From contig NZ_RCZA01000017.1 of NCBI RefSeq assembly GCF_006438925.1, forward strand, positions 12,832 through 76,831: 64,000 bases of DNA, given 5' to 3'. Origin of the DNA: Pseudomonas mandelii. GTDB lineage: Bacteria > Pseudomonadota > Gammaproteobacteria > Pseudomonadales > Pseudomonadaceae. The first letter of the stretch is position 1; each line of letters opens with the position of its first letter. The translations under genes were made by a program, and so were the position numbers. Below are positions 54,124-62,693 of the stretch, one piece after another. The notes under the pieces were generated by a model, which was not told the DNA's origin, ran no database searches, and saw only the letters and a program-made list of their open reading frames with translations.

Positions 54124-55020
54124 CGCGAGCAGGCTCGCTCCCACATTGGTTTTATGTTGTTCGCGAGATTTGTGGCCGACACCGGGCCCTGTGGGAGCGA
54201 GCCTGCTCGCGATGGCGATGGCACAGTCAAAAAACACTATCGCCTGACACACCGCTTTCGCGAGCAGGCTCGCTCCCACATTGGTTTTATGTTGTTCGCG
54301 AGATTTGTGGCCGACACCGGGCCCTGTGGGAGTGAGCCTGCTCGCGATGGCGGTGGCACCGTCAAAATCACTGTCGCCTGACACACCGCTTTCGCGAGCA
54401 AGCCCGCTCCCACATTGGTTCTATGTTGTTCGCAAGATTTGTGGCCGACACCGGACCCTGTGGGAGCGAGCTTGCTCGCGATGGCGGTGGCCCAGTCAAA
54501 AACACTGTCGCCTGACACACCGCTTTCGCGAGCAGGCTCGCTCCCACATTGGTTTTATGTTGTTCGCAAGATTTGTGGCCGACACCGGACCCTGTGGGAG
54601 CGAGCTTGCTCGCGATGGCGGTGGCCCAGTCAAAAACACTGTCGCCTGACACACCGCTTTCGCGAGCAGGCTCGCTCCCACATTGGTTCTATGTTGTTCG
54701 CGAGATTTGTGGCCGACACCGGGCCCTGTGGGAGTGAGCCTGCTCGCGATGGCGGTGGCACAGTCAAAAAATACTGTCGCCTGATACACCGCTTTCGCGA
54801 GCAGGCTCGCTCCCACATTGGTTTTATGTTGTTCGCGAGATTTGTGGCCGACACCGGACCCTGTGGGAGCGAGCCTGCTCGCGAAGGCGGTGGCCCAGTC
54901 AACAACACTGTCGCCTGATATACCGCTTTCGCGAGCAGGCTCGCTCCCACATTGGTTTTGTGTTGTTCGCGAGATTTGTGGCCGACACCGGGCCCTGTGG
55001 GAGTGAGCCTGCTCGCGATG
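54124..55020. repeat. Tandem array of seven REPIN units
   Basis: Seven copies of a 134-135 bp unit starting at 54124, 54259, 54393, 54527, 54661, 54796 and 54930. Each holds two inverted REPs (cgcgagcaggctcgctccca and tgtgggagcgagcctgctcg) around ttgtggccgacaccgg, plus a linker with cgcctgacacaccgcttt. Copies differ at a few scattered bases. Overlapping ORFs inside it are artefacts. Probably grown by unequal recombination of one REPIN. Confidence 0.92.
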
Positions 55021-55180
55021 GCGTCGGATCTGGCGCAGTGCATAAACATGTTTAACGACGACTGTTTAAAGACACTCGGTGTTACGTCATAAGCGGCTAC
55101 AACACCTTGCGTCGTTACCTACGCGTACGCCAGAATCCGCCGGCTTGTGCGGCTTTGGGGTGGGCTATATCGTTTCCGGG

Positions 55181-55375
55181 TCACTGCAAAACAGTGATCG
55201 GGTTTGGTAGCCCGTTGTAACAGCCGTATGGCAACGCCTTATGACGTCTCTTTTTTGGGACTCTGTTTTATATGGTGGTCATGCGTGGGGCTCCTTAGTG
55301 AGCGCCGGTTTTTCCTGTTGCACCGGTCTACCAATCCGCGCATGGCCGCCACCCTCGTTTGGTAGCGAGCGTGAT
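55181..55375 (+). ncRNA. Structured 5' leader upstream of the DUF6124 gene
   Basis: A hairpin tcactgcaaaacagtga (55181-55197) is followed by TTGGTAG (55204-55210), CTACCAA (55328-55334) and a second TTGGTAG (55359-55365). The single CTACCAA can pair with either copy, giving two exclusive folds; the second lies about 45 bases before the start codon. No ORF is credible between 55021 and 55410. Regulatory role is inferred. Confidence 0.4.
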
Positions 55376-55410
55376 GGCTCCTTAAAATTTGCAACAAGGA
55401 GTTTTCATCT

Positions 55411-55779
55411 ATGTTCAAAGTTACGCCCAACCCCCCGAATACCAGTCCGTTACCCTACGACGCCTTTCTCGATCTTGACCCCAGGAAAATGAAAGAGGCG
55501 GCCGACCGCGCGCTCAGCTTCTACCTCAACCCCGGGGCGTCGAAAACGCAGATACCGCCCCGCAAACCCAGCACCATTTTCACCATCGACGCAGCGGTGG
55601 ATGACGAAACGTTGCTCGTCGAGGCCTGTGAATCGTTGGCATCAGCCAGCGCTATGGTCAACGATCTCGCCGACGTAACGGACGGCCCGCGACGGCAAAC
55701 GATGCTGGTGCTGCAACGGATGATCATGTTGGGTGAGTTAGCGGTCAATCGGGTATTGGACAACCACAAGCCTGGGTAG
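55411..55779 (+). CDS. DUF6124 small protein
   Basis: 122 residues of the Pseudomonas DUF6124 type: MFKVTPNPPNTSPLPYDAF, AADRALSFYLNP, then a helical C-terminal part (LVEACESLASASAMVNDLAD). Function unknown. An acaaggag site precedes ATG 55411. The long leader suggests post-transcriptional control. Confidence 0.88.
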   Translation: MFKVTPNPPNTSPLPYDAFLDLDPRKMKEAADRALSFYLNPGASKTQIPPRKPSTIFTIDAAVDDETLLVEACESLASASAMVNDLADVTDGPRRQTMLVLQRMIMLGELAVNRVLDNHKPG

Positions 55780-55790
55780 CAGCCAGGCAC

Positions 55791-55830
55791 TGTAGGAGCA
55801 AAGCTTGCTCGCGATGGCCTTGCTCCTACA
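55791..55830. repeat. Short REP hairpin
   Basis: tgtaggagcaaagcttgctc ... gccttgctcctaca just after the DUF6124 stop; likely also the transcript terminator. Confidence 0.65.
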
Positions 55831-55942
55831 GCACTCGCATCACTCGTGACAATCCAGAACAAATGTATTGCCCATTCCTGTCTGTTTCCCCACAGAAGGG
55901 CTGCGTACCTTGGGTCCACTGCTACTCCAAAAGGACCCCCTC

Positions 55943-56881
55943 ATGCTGAATCGCTTGATACTGCCCTTCACCTTGCTCTTCACCTTCAGCGCCGCCCAGG
56001 CCGCAGACACTGAAAAATGGTACCCCTCCCAATACGGCGCCAATGATGAAATCGGCGCGCTGAACCTGCTGAACGCCGAGTCGGTGATCAACGCCTCGAA
56101 ACTGATCAAGACCGGCAAAACCTACCCCTTGGCCGTGCCCATCGACAAGACGTTGCCGGCGTTCCGTCATCGCAGCTTTCACCTGACCAACATCCAGCCG
56201 GGCGAAGCGGGCGGCACGACGATGGGGCCGAACAAATTCACCTTCAACGATGAACTGGTGGTGGGCTGGACCGGTGTCGGCACCCAGCTCAACGGCATCG
56301 GCCACATCGGCATCGACAACGTCTACTACAACGGCAACCGCGCCGCCGATTTCGTCACCGTCGAAGGCGTGAAAAAACTCGGCATCGAAAAGGTCCCGCC
56401 CATTGTCACTCGCGGCGTAGTGCTGGACATGACCGCCGTTTATGGCAGCGCCATCGTGCCGGAGAAAACCGAGTTCAGCGTCGCCGACATTCAGAAGGCA
56501 CTGGACCTGCAAGGCATCAGTATTCAGAAGGGCGATGTGGTGCTGTTCAACACCGGTTGGCTGGAATTGCTGGGCAAGGACAATGAGAAATTCCTCGCCG
56601 TGGAGCCCGGCATCGGCATGGAAGCGGCCAAGTGGCTGGTGGACAAACAGATCGTCGCGTTCGGCGGTGACACCTGGGCTTCGGAAATCTACCCGGCCAA
56701 AGACGGCCAGGAATTCCCGGTCAACCAATTCATGCTGGCCAAGAACGGCATCTACAACCTTGAGTTGATCGACAGCCGAGCGCTGGTGAAAGACAAGGCG
56801 TGGGAATTCATGTTCGTGCTGGGGCAGCCGCTGTACAAGGGCTCGACCCAGGTCAACATCAACCCGGTCGCTATTCACTGA
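55943..56881 (+). CDS. Exported cyclase-family (kynurenine-formamidase-like) hydrolase
   Basis: 312 residues. Signal peptide with cleavage near AQA-A (about residue 20). The cyclase-family metal-site motif is altered: here GTQLNGIGHIGID stands where cytosolic members have THxDxxxH, but the H is kept. Further marks are RGVVLDM and GDVVLFNTGW. Such enzymes hydrolyse amides or lactones. ATG 55943 has an aaagga site. It opens the second catabolic module. Confidence 0.85.
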   Translation: MLNRLILPFTLLFTFSAAQAADTEKWYPSQYGANDEIGALNLLNAESVINASKLIKTGKTYPLAVPIDKTLPAFRHRSFHLTNIQPGEAGGTTMGPNKFTFNDELVVGWTGVGTQLNGIGHIGIDNVYYNGNRAADFVTVEGVKKLGIEKVPPIVTRGVVLDMTAVYGSAIVPEKTEFSVADIQKALDLQGISIQKGDVVLFNTGWLELLGKDNEKFLAVEPGIGMEAAKWLVDKQIVAFGGDTWASEIYPAKDGQEFPVNQFMLAKNGIYNLELIDSRALVKDKAWEFMFVLGQPLYKGSTQVNINPVAIH

Positions 56882-56910
56882 TAGCCCCCGTTCGAAGCCG
56901 TAACGCACCT

Positions 56911-57055
56911 GTAGCAGCTGGCGAAGCCTGCGTTCGACTGCGCAGCAGTCGTAAAACCTGAGCACGCGGTCCTTCTGATACACCTCGTCGATTGATTTTA
57001 CGACTGCTGCGTCCGAACGCGGCCCGAACCGAACGCAGGCTTCGCCAGCTGCTAC
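56911..57055. repeat. REP-like long palindrome (gtagcagctg family)
   Basis: gtagcagctggcgaagcctg ... caggcttcgccagctgctac, between the cyclase stop and the LysR start. Confidence 0.82.
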
Positions 57056-57108
57056 AAAGTCTGTTTTTCGCCTGAGCCTTTTTTTCCTGAATTCGAGAAC
57101 ACACGGAC

Positions 57109-58038
57109 ATGGTTCCTTCCCTTGGCAACATCGCTGCACGCTTGCGCCTCAAACAACTGCGGTTGTTGATCGCGCTGGATGATCGCGGCTCCTTGCACAA
57201 GGCCGCCGAGCAGATTTCGATTTCCCAGTCCGGCGCCACCAAGGCGTTGGGTGAAGTCGAATCGTTGCTCGGCATGCCGCTGTTCGAACGCCAGCCCAAA
57301 GGTCTGGTGGCCAACGAAATGGGCCGTTGCATGATTCGTTACGCACGGTTGATCTACAGCGATGTCGAGCACTTGCGCGAAGAAATGCTCAGCATCATGC
57401 AAGGCCAGGGCGGGCGGCTCTCGGTGGGGGTGATCATGGGCGCGGTGCCGTTGCTGACCCGGGCCCTGACCGAGTTGCGCCTGAAGCAGCCCGAGCTGTC
57501 GGTCGAACTGGTGGAAAACACCAGCGCCGCGTTGCTCGGGTTGCTGGATCAGGGACGGCTGGATCTGGCGATTTGTCGCACCAGCGTCGGCCAGCGCTCG
57601 GACGCTTATGACTGCATCGAACTGAGTGAAGAACCCTTGGCGGTGGTCGCCAGCAAGGACCATCCATTGGCCAGTGCCGAGTCTTTGCAGCTGTCGCAGT
57701 TGAGCGACTACCGCTGGGTGGTCTATCCCAAAGACATGCCGATGCGTCAGACCCTGGAACGTGAGCTGAATGAGGCAGGGCTGGGGATTCCGCGTTATCC
57801 GCTGGAAACCTCGTCGATTTTCGCCACCATTTTGTTGGTGCAACAAGACCCGGCCTTGTTGGCGGTGATCCCGGTGGAAGTGGCCAGGTTCTGCGAGCAA
57901 TTCGACTTGCTGGTGAAGCTGCCGGTGTCGATGCGTGCATTGATCGAGCCTTACGGTGTGATCAGCCGGGCCGGCGCCGATCTTTCTCCGGCGGCGACCT
58001 TGCTGATCAACGAACTGCAGCAGGACCTGATTACTTGA
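57109..58038 (+). CDS. LysR-family regulator of the second catabolic module
   Basis: 309 residues. HTH (LHKAAEQISISQSGATKAL) and ligand domain (GVIMGAVPLLTRALTEL). Paralogue of the LysR at 51561-52484. Its last codons overlap the truncated cyclase remnant on the other strand by 8 bp. It probably controls the cyclase and/or the NIPSNAP/Fe-ADH genes. Confidence 0.93.
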   Translation: MVPSLGNIAARLRLKQLRLLIALDDRGSLHKAAEQISISQSGATKALGEVESLLGMPLFERQPKGLVANEMGRCMIRYARLIYSDVEHLREEMLSIMQGQGGRLSVGVIMGAVPLLTRALTELRLKQPELSVELVENTSAALLGLLDQGRLDLAICRTSVGQRSDAYDCIELSEEPLAVVASKDHPLASAESLQLSQLSDYRWVVYPKDMPMRQTLERELNEAGLGIPRYPLETSSIFATILLVQQDPALLAVIPVEVARFCEQFDLLVKLPVSMRALIEPYGVISRAGADLSPAATLLINELQQDLIT

Positions 58039-58299
58039 TCACGATCGGATTCACCGGTGCGCTCATGGCGTCATAGCCATTCCACAGTTTGTTGTCGTGC
58101 CAGACGTGGCCCAGCGCGTCGTATTGGGTCGAGCCTTGCAGGTGCATGAAGATCACGTCGTCGGCGTATTCCAGATGGCCGTCGAAGTGGGTCTTGCCGG
58201 CCAGGAAATGGCCCTTGTCCAGCACGTTGACGCGCATCGATGGACGTCGGCCGGGCCATAACGGTTCGCCTTTTGGATGGCAGACCTGCACAGTTCCCC
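58031..58299 (-). pseudogene. Truncated cytosolic cyclase-family gene
   Basis: The minus-strand frame reads KGEPLWPGRRPSMRVNVLDK, LEYADDVIFMHLQGSTQYDA and LGHVWHDNKLWNGYDA, typical of the N-terminal third of cyclase-family hydrolases. It then runs MSAPVNPIVIK to a stop: the catalytic core and C-terminus are missing. The upstream end stops at a REP pair (58300). About 80 residues remain, so the gene is dead. It is a paralogue of the exported cyclase at 55943-56881. Confidence 0.75.
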
Positions 58300-58388
58300 T
58301 GTGGGAGCGAGCCTGCTCGCGAAAGCGGTGTGTCAGACACATCAATGTTGACTGACAGTCCCTATTCGCGAGCAGGCTCGCTCCCACA
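58300..58388. repeat. REPIN-type pair (tgggagcgagc family)
   Basis: tgtgggagcgagcctgctcg ... gcaggctcgctcccacag, at the broken edge of the cyclase remnant. Confidence 0.85.
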
Positions 58389-58416
58389 GGTTCTGTGCAT
58401 GGCTTCAGGTCAGGGA

Positions 58417-58731
58417 TTATTTGATGGGCGAAAAATCCGCTGCGATCAGCAATTTGGATTCCATCTTTTCCAGCATCGGGAACGCCTTCGGCACGAAGCC
58501 TTCGAGCCAGTCCGGGTCTTGATACAGCGCGGCCCGTTTCTTGATCCGGTCATCGAGGCTCTCGTAGGCCCAGATGTGGATGACCTGATTCAGCTCGCCG
58601 ATTTCGGTGTACCACCAGCCCACCAGCGTGGTGTAGCGGGAGATCACCGGCAGACCGGTTTCCTCGAAGTGCTTGAGGTAGGTCTGCATTTTTCCGATTT
58701 GAATCGTGTAGGTGCGCATTTCGTAAAACAT
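58417..58731 (-). CDS. NIPSNAP-family protein
   Basis: 104 residues fitting NIPSNAP: MFYEMRTYTIQIGKMQTYLK, LVGWWYTEIGELNQVIHIW and RRAAL-like KKRAALYQDPDW. Small ferredoxin-like fold; bacterial members accompany catabolic oxidoreductases, function uncertain. It starts 13 bp after the Fe-ADH stop, in the same operon. Confidence 0.9.
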   Translation of the reverse strand: MFYEMRTYTIQIGKMQTYLKHFEETGLPVISRYTTLVGWWYTEIGELNQVIHIWAYESLDDRIKKRAALYQDPDWLEGFVPKAFPMLEKMESKLLIAADFSPIK

Positions 58732-58744
58732 GGGCGTCGTCTCT

Positions 58745-59911
58745 TTAAGAATGAGTGCCGTGCCAGGCGTTGCTGATGATTCGTTCGATATCGGCGGCGG
58801 TGGTCAGGCGTGGATTGACCAGCACGTTGCCGCTGCGCATCGAGTCGCTGACCATTTGCGGCATGTAGTCCAGGTCCACGCCCAGGTCCTTGATGTTGTC
58901 GGGAATGCCGATGGCCTTGTTCAGCGCCACCACGTGCTCCACCACTTTGTGCCCGGCGCGGGCAACGCTCAGGCCATCGACGTTCTCGCCCATGGCCATG
59001 GCGATTTCACGAAACAGCTCCGGGCAGGCCGCCAGGTTGTATTCGATGACGTAGGGCAGCAGCGTCGCGTTGGCGATACCGTGGGGAATGTTGAAAACGC
59101 CGCCGAAGGTGTGGGAGATCGCGTGCACGTTGCCCAGTTTCGATTGAGCGAACGCGACGCCGGCGAGGAACGAACCGAGCAGCATCTGTTCCCGGGCGTG
59201 CAGGTCGGAGCCGCTGAAAAATGCCTTCGGCAGGTGGGTGCAGATCATCTTGATCGCTTGCAGCGCCAGGGCCTGGCTGACCGGGTTGGCCTGCTTGGAT
59301 ACGTAGGATTCGATGGCGTGGGTCAAGGCGTCCATGCCCGTGGAAGCAGTGATCGACGGCGGCAGTTTGAGCGTCAGTTCGGCGTCGAGAATCGCCAGTT
59401 TCGGAAACAGCGCCGGGCTGATGATCACGGTCTTGAACAGGGTTTTGGTGTTGGTGAAGACCGTGGAGGCTGTGCATTCGCTGCCGGTGCCGGAGGTGGT
59501 CGCAATGGCAAAGATCGGCAGAGGAGGGTGCAGCAGCTTGTCGTAGCCTTCGTAGTCGAGGATGTTGCCAGGGTTGGTGGCCATGGCCGCCACACCCTTG
59601 GCCGTGTCGATGCTGCTGCCGCCACCGACGCCGATCACCGAGTCGCAGTCGTGGTTTTTCAGGAACTCCACGGCGCGCTCCAGCACGTCGGTGGTGGGGT
59701 TGGGTTCTACGCCGGAGAACACTTCGTAATGAATGTCACTGTCAGCCAGCGAGGTGAAAAAACCTTCCATCACGCCCGACGCCATCAGCCCTTCGTCGGT
59801 GACCACCAGCAGTTTTTTTCGAACATGCGGCTTGAGCAGCGCACCGGCCTGACGTACCAGGCCGTTACCGCTTTTCAGGGTTGTGGGGAAATAAAACTGA
59901 AACGGGTTCAT
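58745..59911 (-). CDS. Iron-containing alcohol dehydrogenase, second copy
   Basis: 388 residues: GVGGGSSIDTAKGVA, TTSGTGSECT, HAIESYVSKQANP and NVHAISHTFGGVFNIPHG with metal-site histidines. Nearest in style to lactaldehyde/1,3-propanediol or 4-hydroxybutyrate dehydrogenases. A paralogue of 50246-51385 in a second module with its own LysR. Confidence 0.93.
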   Translation of the reverse strand: MNPFQFYFPTTLKSGNGLVRQAGALLKPHVRKKLLVVTDEGLMASGVMEGFFTSLADSDIHYEVFSGVEPNPTTDVLERAVEFLKNHDCDSVIGVGGGSSIDTAKGVAAMATNPGNILDYEGYDKLLHPPLPIFAIATTSGTGSECTASTVFTNTKTLFKTVIISPALFPKLAILDAELTLKLPPSITASTGMDALTHAIESYVSKQANPVSQALALQAIKMICTHLPKAFFSGSDLHAREQMLLGSFLAGVAFAQSKLGNVHAISHTFGGVFNIPHGIANATLLPYVIEYNLAACPELFREIAMAMGENVDGLSVARAGHKVVEHVVALNKAIGIPDNIKDLGVDLDYMPQMVSDSMRSGNVLVNPRLTTAADIERIISNAWHGTHS

Positions 59912-60042
59912 GGGTGTCTCCGGTTCTTATTGGTCTGGAGACAGTAATTAGCGTGGGAGGCGGCTGATAATGAAAAGGTCTGATCTGGGGATCACCGTTT
60001 GTCATCACTTGCCGATCGGGATGTGTTGGCTTCAAGATCCAG

Positions 60043-60201
60043 CCCCTCACCCCAGCCCTCTCCCCACGGGGGAGAGGGGGAAAGGGAGCCGATCTCTGTC
60101 GCTTTCGAAGCCTGAGTTCGACTCGATTTCTCAGGTCGCCGTATTCCGAGCAAACACCTCGGTCAGTTCCCTCTCCCCCCGGGAGAGGGCTAGGGTGAGG
60201 G
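60043..60201. repeat. Inverted repeat of the cccctcaccccagccctctcc type
   Basis: Left arm cccctcaccccagccctctc... and right arm ...gagagggctagggtgaggg, 159 bp overall. A widespread pseudomonad intergenic element. The gap 59912-60293 has no gene besides it. Confidence 0.8.
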
Positions 60202-60293
60202 ATGGTTCTGAAGCCAGGTGAAAAGTCCCAAAACACCACGTCCCCACCCTAAACGCATGTCTTCCTCAACTCACAACCAACAGGAGCACCATC

Positions 60294-61082
60294 ATGGATT
60301 TGGCTATTTCGGGTCGCTGGGCCATCGTCTGCGCCGCCAGCAAGGGCTTGGGTCTGGCCTGCGCGCGTGCCTTGGCGAAGGAGGGCGTCAATCTGGTGAT
60401 CAACGCTCGCGGCGATGAAACGCTGCAGGCTGCCGCCGACCAGTTGCGCCAACTGGCACCGAGCATTGAAGTGCGCACGGTGGCCGGGGATATCAGCACG
60501 CCTGCGGTGCGCGAGCAGGTGTTGGCGGCGTGTCCGCAGGTGGACATCCTGGTCAATAACGCTGGCGGTCCGCCGCCGGGTGACTTCCGTGACTGGCAGC
60601 GTGAAGACTGGTTGAAGGCGCTGGACGCCAACATGCTCACGCCCATCGAGCTGATCAAGGCCTGCGTCGATGGCATGGCCGAGCGTGGGTTCGGGCGCAT
60701 CGTCAACATCACGTCTGGGGCGGTGAAGGCACCGATCGATGTGCTGGGCCTGTCCAACGGCGCCCGTAGCGGGCTGACCGGTTTCATCGCCGGGCTCGCG
60801 CGTCAGTCGCGGCTGGCCGGCAAAAACGTGACCATCAACAATCTGCTGCCAGGTCCGTTCGAGACCGAGCGCTTGCACAAAACCCTCAGTGCCGCCGCCG
60901 AAGCCAACAGCACCACGGTTGAGAGCATCAGCGAGCAGCGGCGCCAGCACGTGCCGGCCCAGCGTTTCGGCCAGCCCGACGAGTTCGGCGCCTACTGCGC
61001 GTTCATCTGCAGCGCCCACGCCGGTTTCCTCACCGGGCAAAACCTGTTGCTGGACGGCGGCAGTTACCCCGGTACGTTCTGA
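60294..61082 (+). CDS. SDR-family protein without the catalytic Tyr-Lys pair
   Basis: 262 residues. Cofactor loop ASKGLG (15-20), NNAGG and Ser 141 (NITSGAV) are present, but at the YxxxK position the sequence is S154-N-G-A-R158, so neither the Tyr nor the Lys is there. C-terminal LTGQNLLLDGGSYPGTF is typical. It may be an unusual reductase or a non-catalytic partner. A caggag site precedes ATG 60294. Confidence 0.88.
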   Translation: MDLAISGRWAIVCAASKGLGLACARALAKEGVNLVINARGDETLQAAADQLRQLAPSIEVRTVAGDISTPAVREQVLAACPQVDILVNNAGGPPPGDFRDWQREDWLKALDANMLTPIELIKACVDGMAERGFGRIVNITSGAVKAPIDVLGLSNGARSGLTGFIAGLARQSRLAGKNVTINNLLPGPFETERLHKTLSAAAEANSTTVESISEQRRQHVPAQRFGQPDEFGAYCAFICSAHAGFLTGQNLLLDGGSYPGTF

Positions 61083-61200
61083 TCGAATGGGGGGATGACG
61101 ATTGGTGATCCCCCCATCAGATCCCCTCATTATTCAGCTGTCGGGTGCGTGATTAGAGTGGGGCCGCGTGCCTGATGCCAGTCAGTCAAGACGCAGAACC

Positions 61201-61290
61201 TGTGGGAGCGAGCCTGCTCGCGAAAGCGGACTGTCAGCCAACATCCCTGTTGAATGATGCACCGCTATCGCGAGCAGGCTCGCTCCCACA
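61201..61290. repeat. REPIN-type pair (tgggagcgagc family)
   Basis: tgtgggagcgagcctgctcg ... gcaggctcgctcccaca between the SDR and MFS genes. Confidence 0.85.
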
Positions 61291-61363
61291 GGGATTGCGG
61301 TGTTCAGAACCTTGACTGACAGGCATTGGGCCGCTTGTCTCCACAACAATAAGAGCGCCCCTC

Positions 61364-62677
61364 ATGAACAATCCGAGTGCCGAAACCCTGCGGCTGACCG
61401 CCGCGTCTGCAACCGAGCGCCCGACCAGCGTGCGCTGGCGGATCTTCCTCATCATGTTGCTGCTGACCGCGATCAACTACATCGACCGCGCCTCGCTGTC
61501 GGTGGCCTTGCCGCTGATTTCCAGTGAGTTCCAGATCCCGCCGGCGCTGGAAGGCTTGATGCTCAGTGCGTTTTTCTGGTCCTACGCGTTGATGCAGATT
61601 CCCGGCGGCATGCTGCTGGATCGTTTCCAGACCCGCCGTGTGATCGTCATCGCGACCGTCGCCTGGGGCGCCTTTCAGGCCCTGGCTGCCGGCGCGCACA
61701 ACTGGATCACGCTGCTGATCACCCGCATGGGCCTGGGCATTGCCGAGTCGCCTATCATGCCGGCCGGGGCCAAGCTCAACGGCGCCTGGCTGACGCCTAA
61801 CGAACGTGGGCGCGGCGCAGTGCTGGTCGACGGTGGCGCACCGCTGGGCAGTGCCTTCGGCGCGATCATCATTGCCGGCCTGATCGGCTGGTTTGACTCC
61901 TGGCGCATCGCCTTCGTGATTGCCGGCATCGGCACCATGCTTGCCGGCGTGCTGGCCTGGAAATACATCCGCAACCATCCCGGCGAACACCCCGGCGTCA
62001 ACGCCGCAGAACTGGCGCACATCACCGAGGGCAATATCAAAGTCAGCCAACCCGGAGCGGTCACCAGCATTGCTCTCAAGGAGCTGCTCAAGGATCGTTC
62101 GGTGCTGGCGATGTTCGCCGGTTATTGCTGCATTCTCAGCGTGTTCTACGGGCTGCTGACCTGGATGCCGAGCTACCTGCACCAGACCCACGGCCTGAAC
62201 ATTTCGAGCATGGGCGGGGCGACGTTCCTGATCTTCATGTGCGGTTTTGTCGGCGAGCTGGTCGGCGGTTATCTGGGGGATAAATGGAAGTCCAGCGGTG
62301 CTTCGCCAAACCTGGTGATGCGCAGCATGTTCAGCGGTTCGGCGCTTGTGGCGGCCCTGTGCATGCTGGCGGTGGCGTATGCGAGTGAGGCCAGCAAAGC
62401 GATCGGCTTGCTCTGCGTGGCGATGTTTTTCATTCGGTGGTGCGGCATGTACTGGTGCATTCCCTCGATCCTCGGCGGCACCTCGAAAACCGGCGTACTG
62501 GCCGGCACCATGAACTTCTGCGGGAACATGGCCGGGGTGATCGTGCCGATTCTGATCGGGCTGATCGTGCAGTTCACCGGGTCGTATTTCCTGGTGCTGA
62601 TCTTCTTCGTGGTCATGGCCATGCTGCTGGCGATATTCTCCAGCCTGATCGATTATCGGGAACGAGGGTTGGCGTGA
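61364..62677 (+). CDS. MFS transporter, anion:cation symporter (hexuronate/phthalate-like)
   Basis: 437 residues, 12 TM helices. AINYIDRASLSVALPLI in helix 1 and GGMLLDRFQTRRV (loop 2-3) match the ACS family, which imports sugar acids or aromatic acids. It probably imports the substrate of the second module. ATG 61364 has only a weak site. 16 bp to the next gene. Confidence 0.93.
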   Translation: MNNPSAETLRLTAASATERPTSVRWRIFLIMLLLTAINYIDRASLSVALPLISSEFQIPPALEGLMLSAFFWSYALMQIPGGMLLDRFQTRRVIVIATVAWGAFQALAAGAHNWITLLITRMGLGIAESPIMPAGAKLNGAWLTPNERGRGAVLVDGGAPLGSAFGAIIIAGLIGWFDSWRIAFVIAGIGTMLAGVLAWKYIRNHPGEHPGVNAAELAHITEGNIKVSQPGAVTSIALKELLKDRSVLAMFAGYCCILSVFYGLLTWMPSYLHQTHGLNISSMGGATFLIFMCGFVGELVGGYLGDKWKSSGASPNLVMRSMFSGSALVAALCMLAVAYASEASKAIGLLCVAMFFIRWCGMYWCIPSILGGTSKTGVLAGTMNFCGNMAGVIVPILIGLIVQFTGSYFLVLIFFVVMAMLLAIFSSLIDYRERGLA

Positions 62678-62693
62678 AAGGAGCGGAGGGCAG

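Noticed and set aside
54124..55020. Possible CRISPR array (regular repeats)
   Set aside because: The repeats are 134-135 bp, nearly the whole unit is conserved and no variable spacers exist; it is a REPIN tandem array.
54094..55049. Overlapping small ORFs inside the REPIN array on both strands
   Set aside because: They arise because the unit has few stops; the proteins are the same palindrome translated repeatedly, with no start signals.
59865..60239. 124-residue minus-strand ORF after the second Fe-ADH
   Set aside because: It is a translation of the cccctcaccccagcc repeat plus the ADH N-terminus in another frame.
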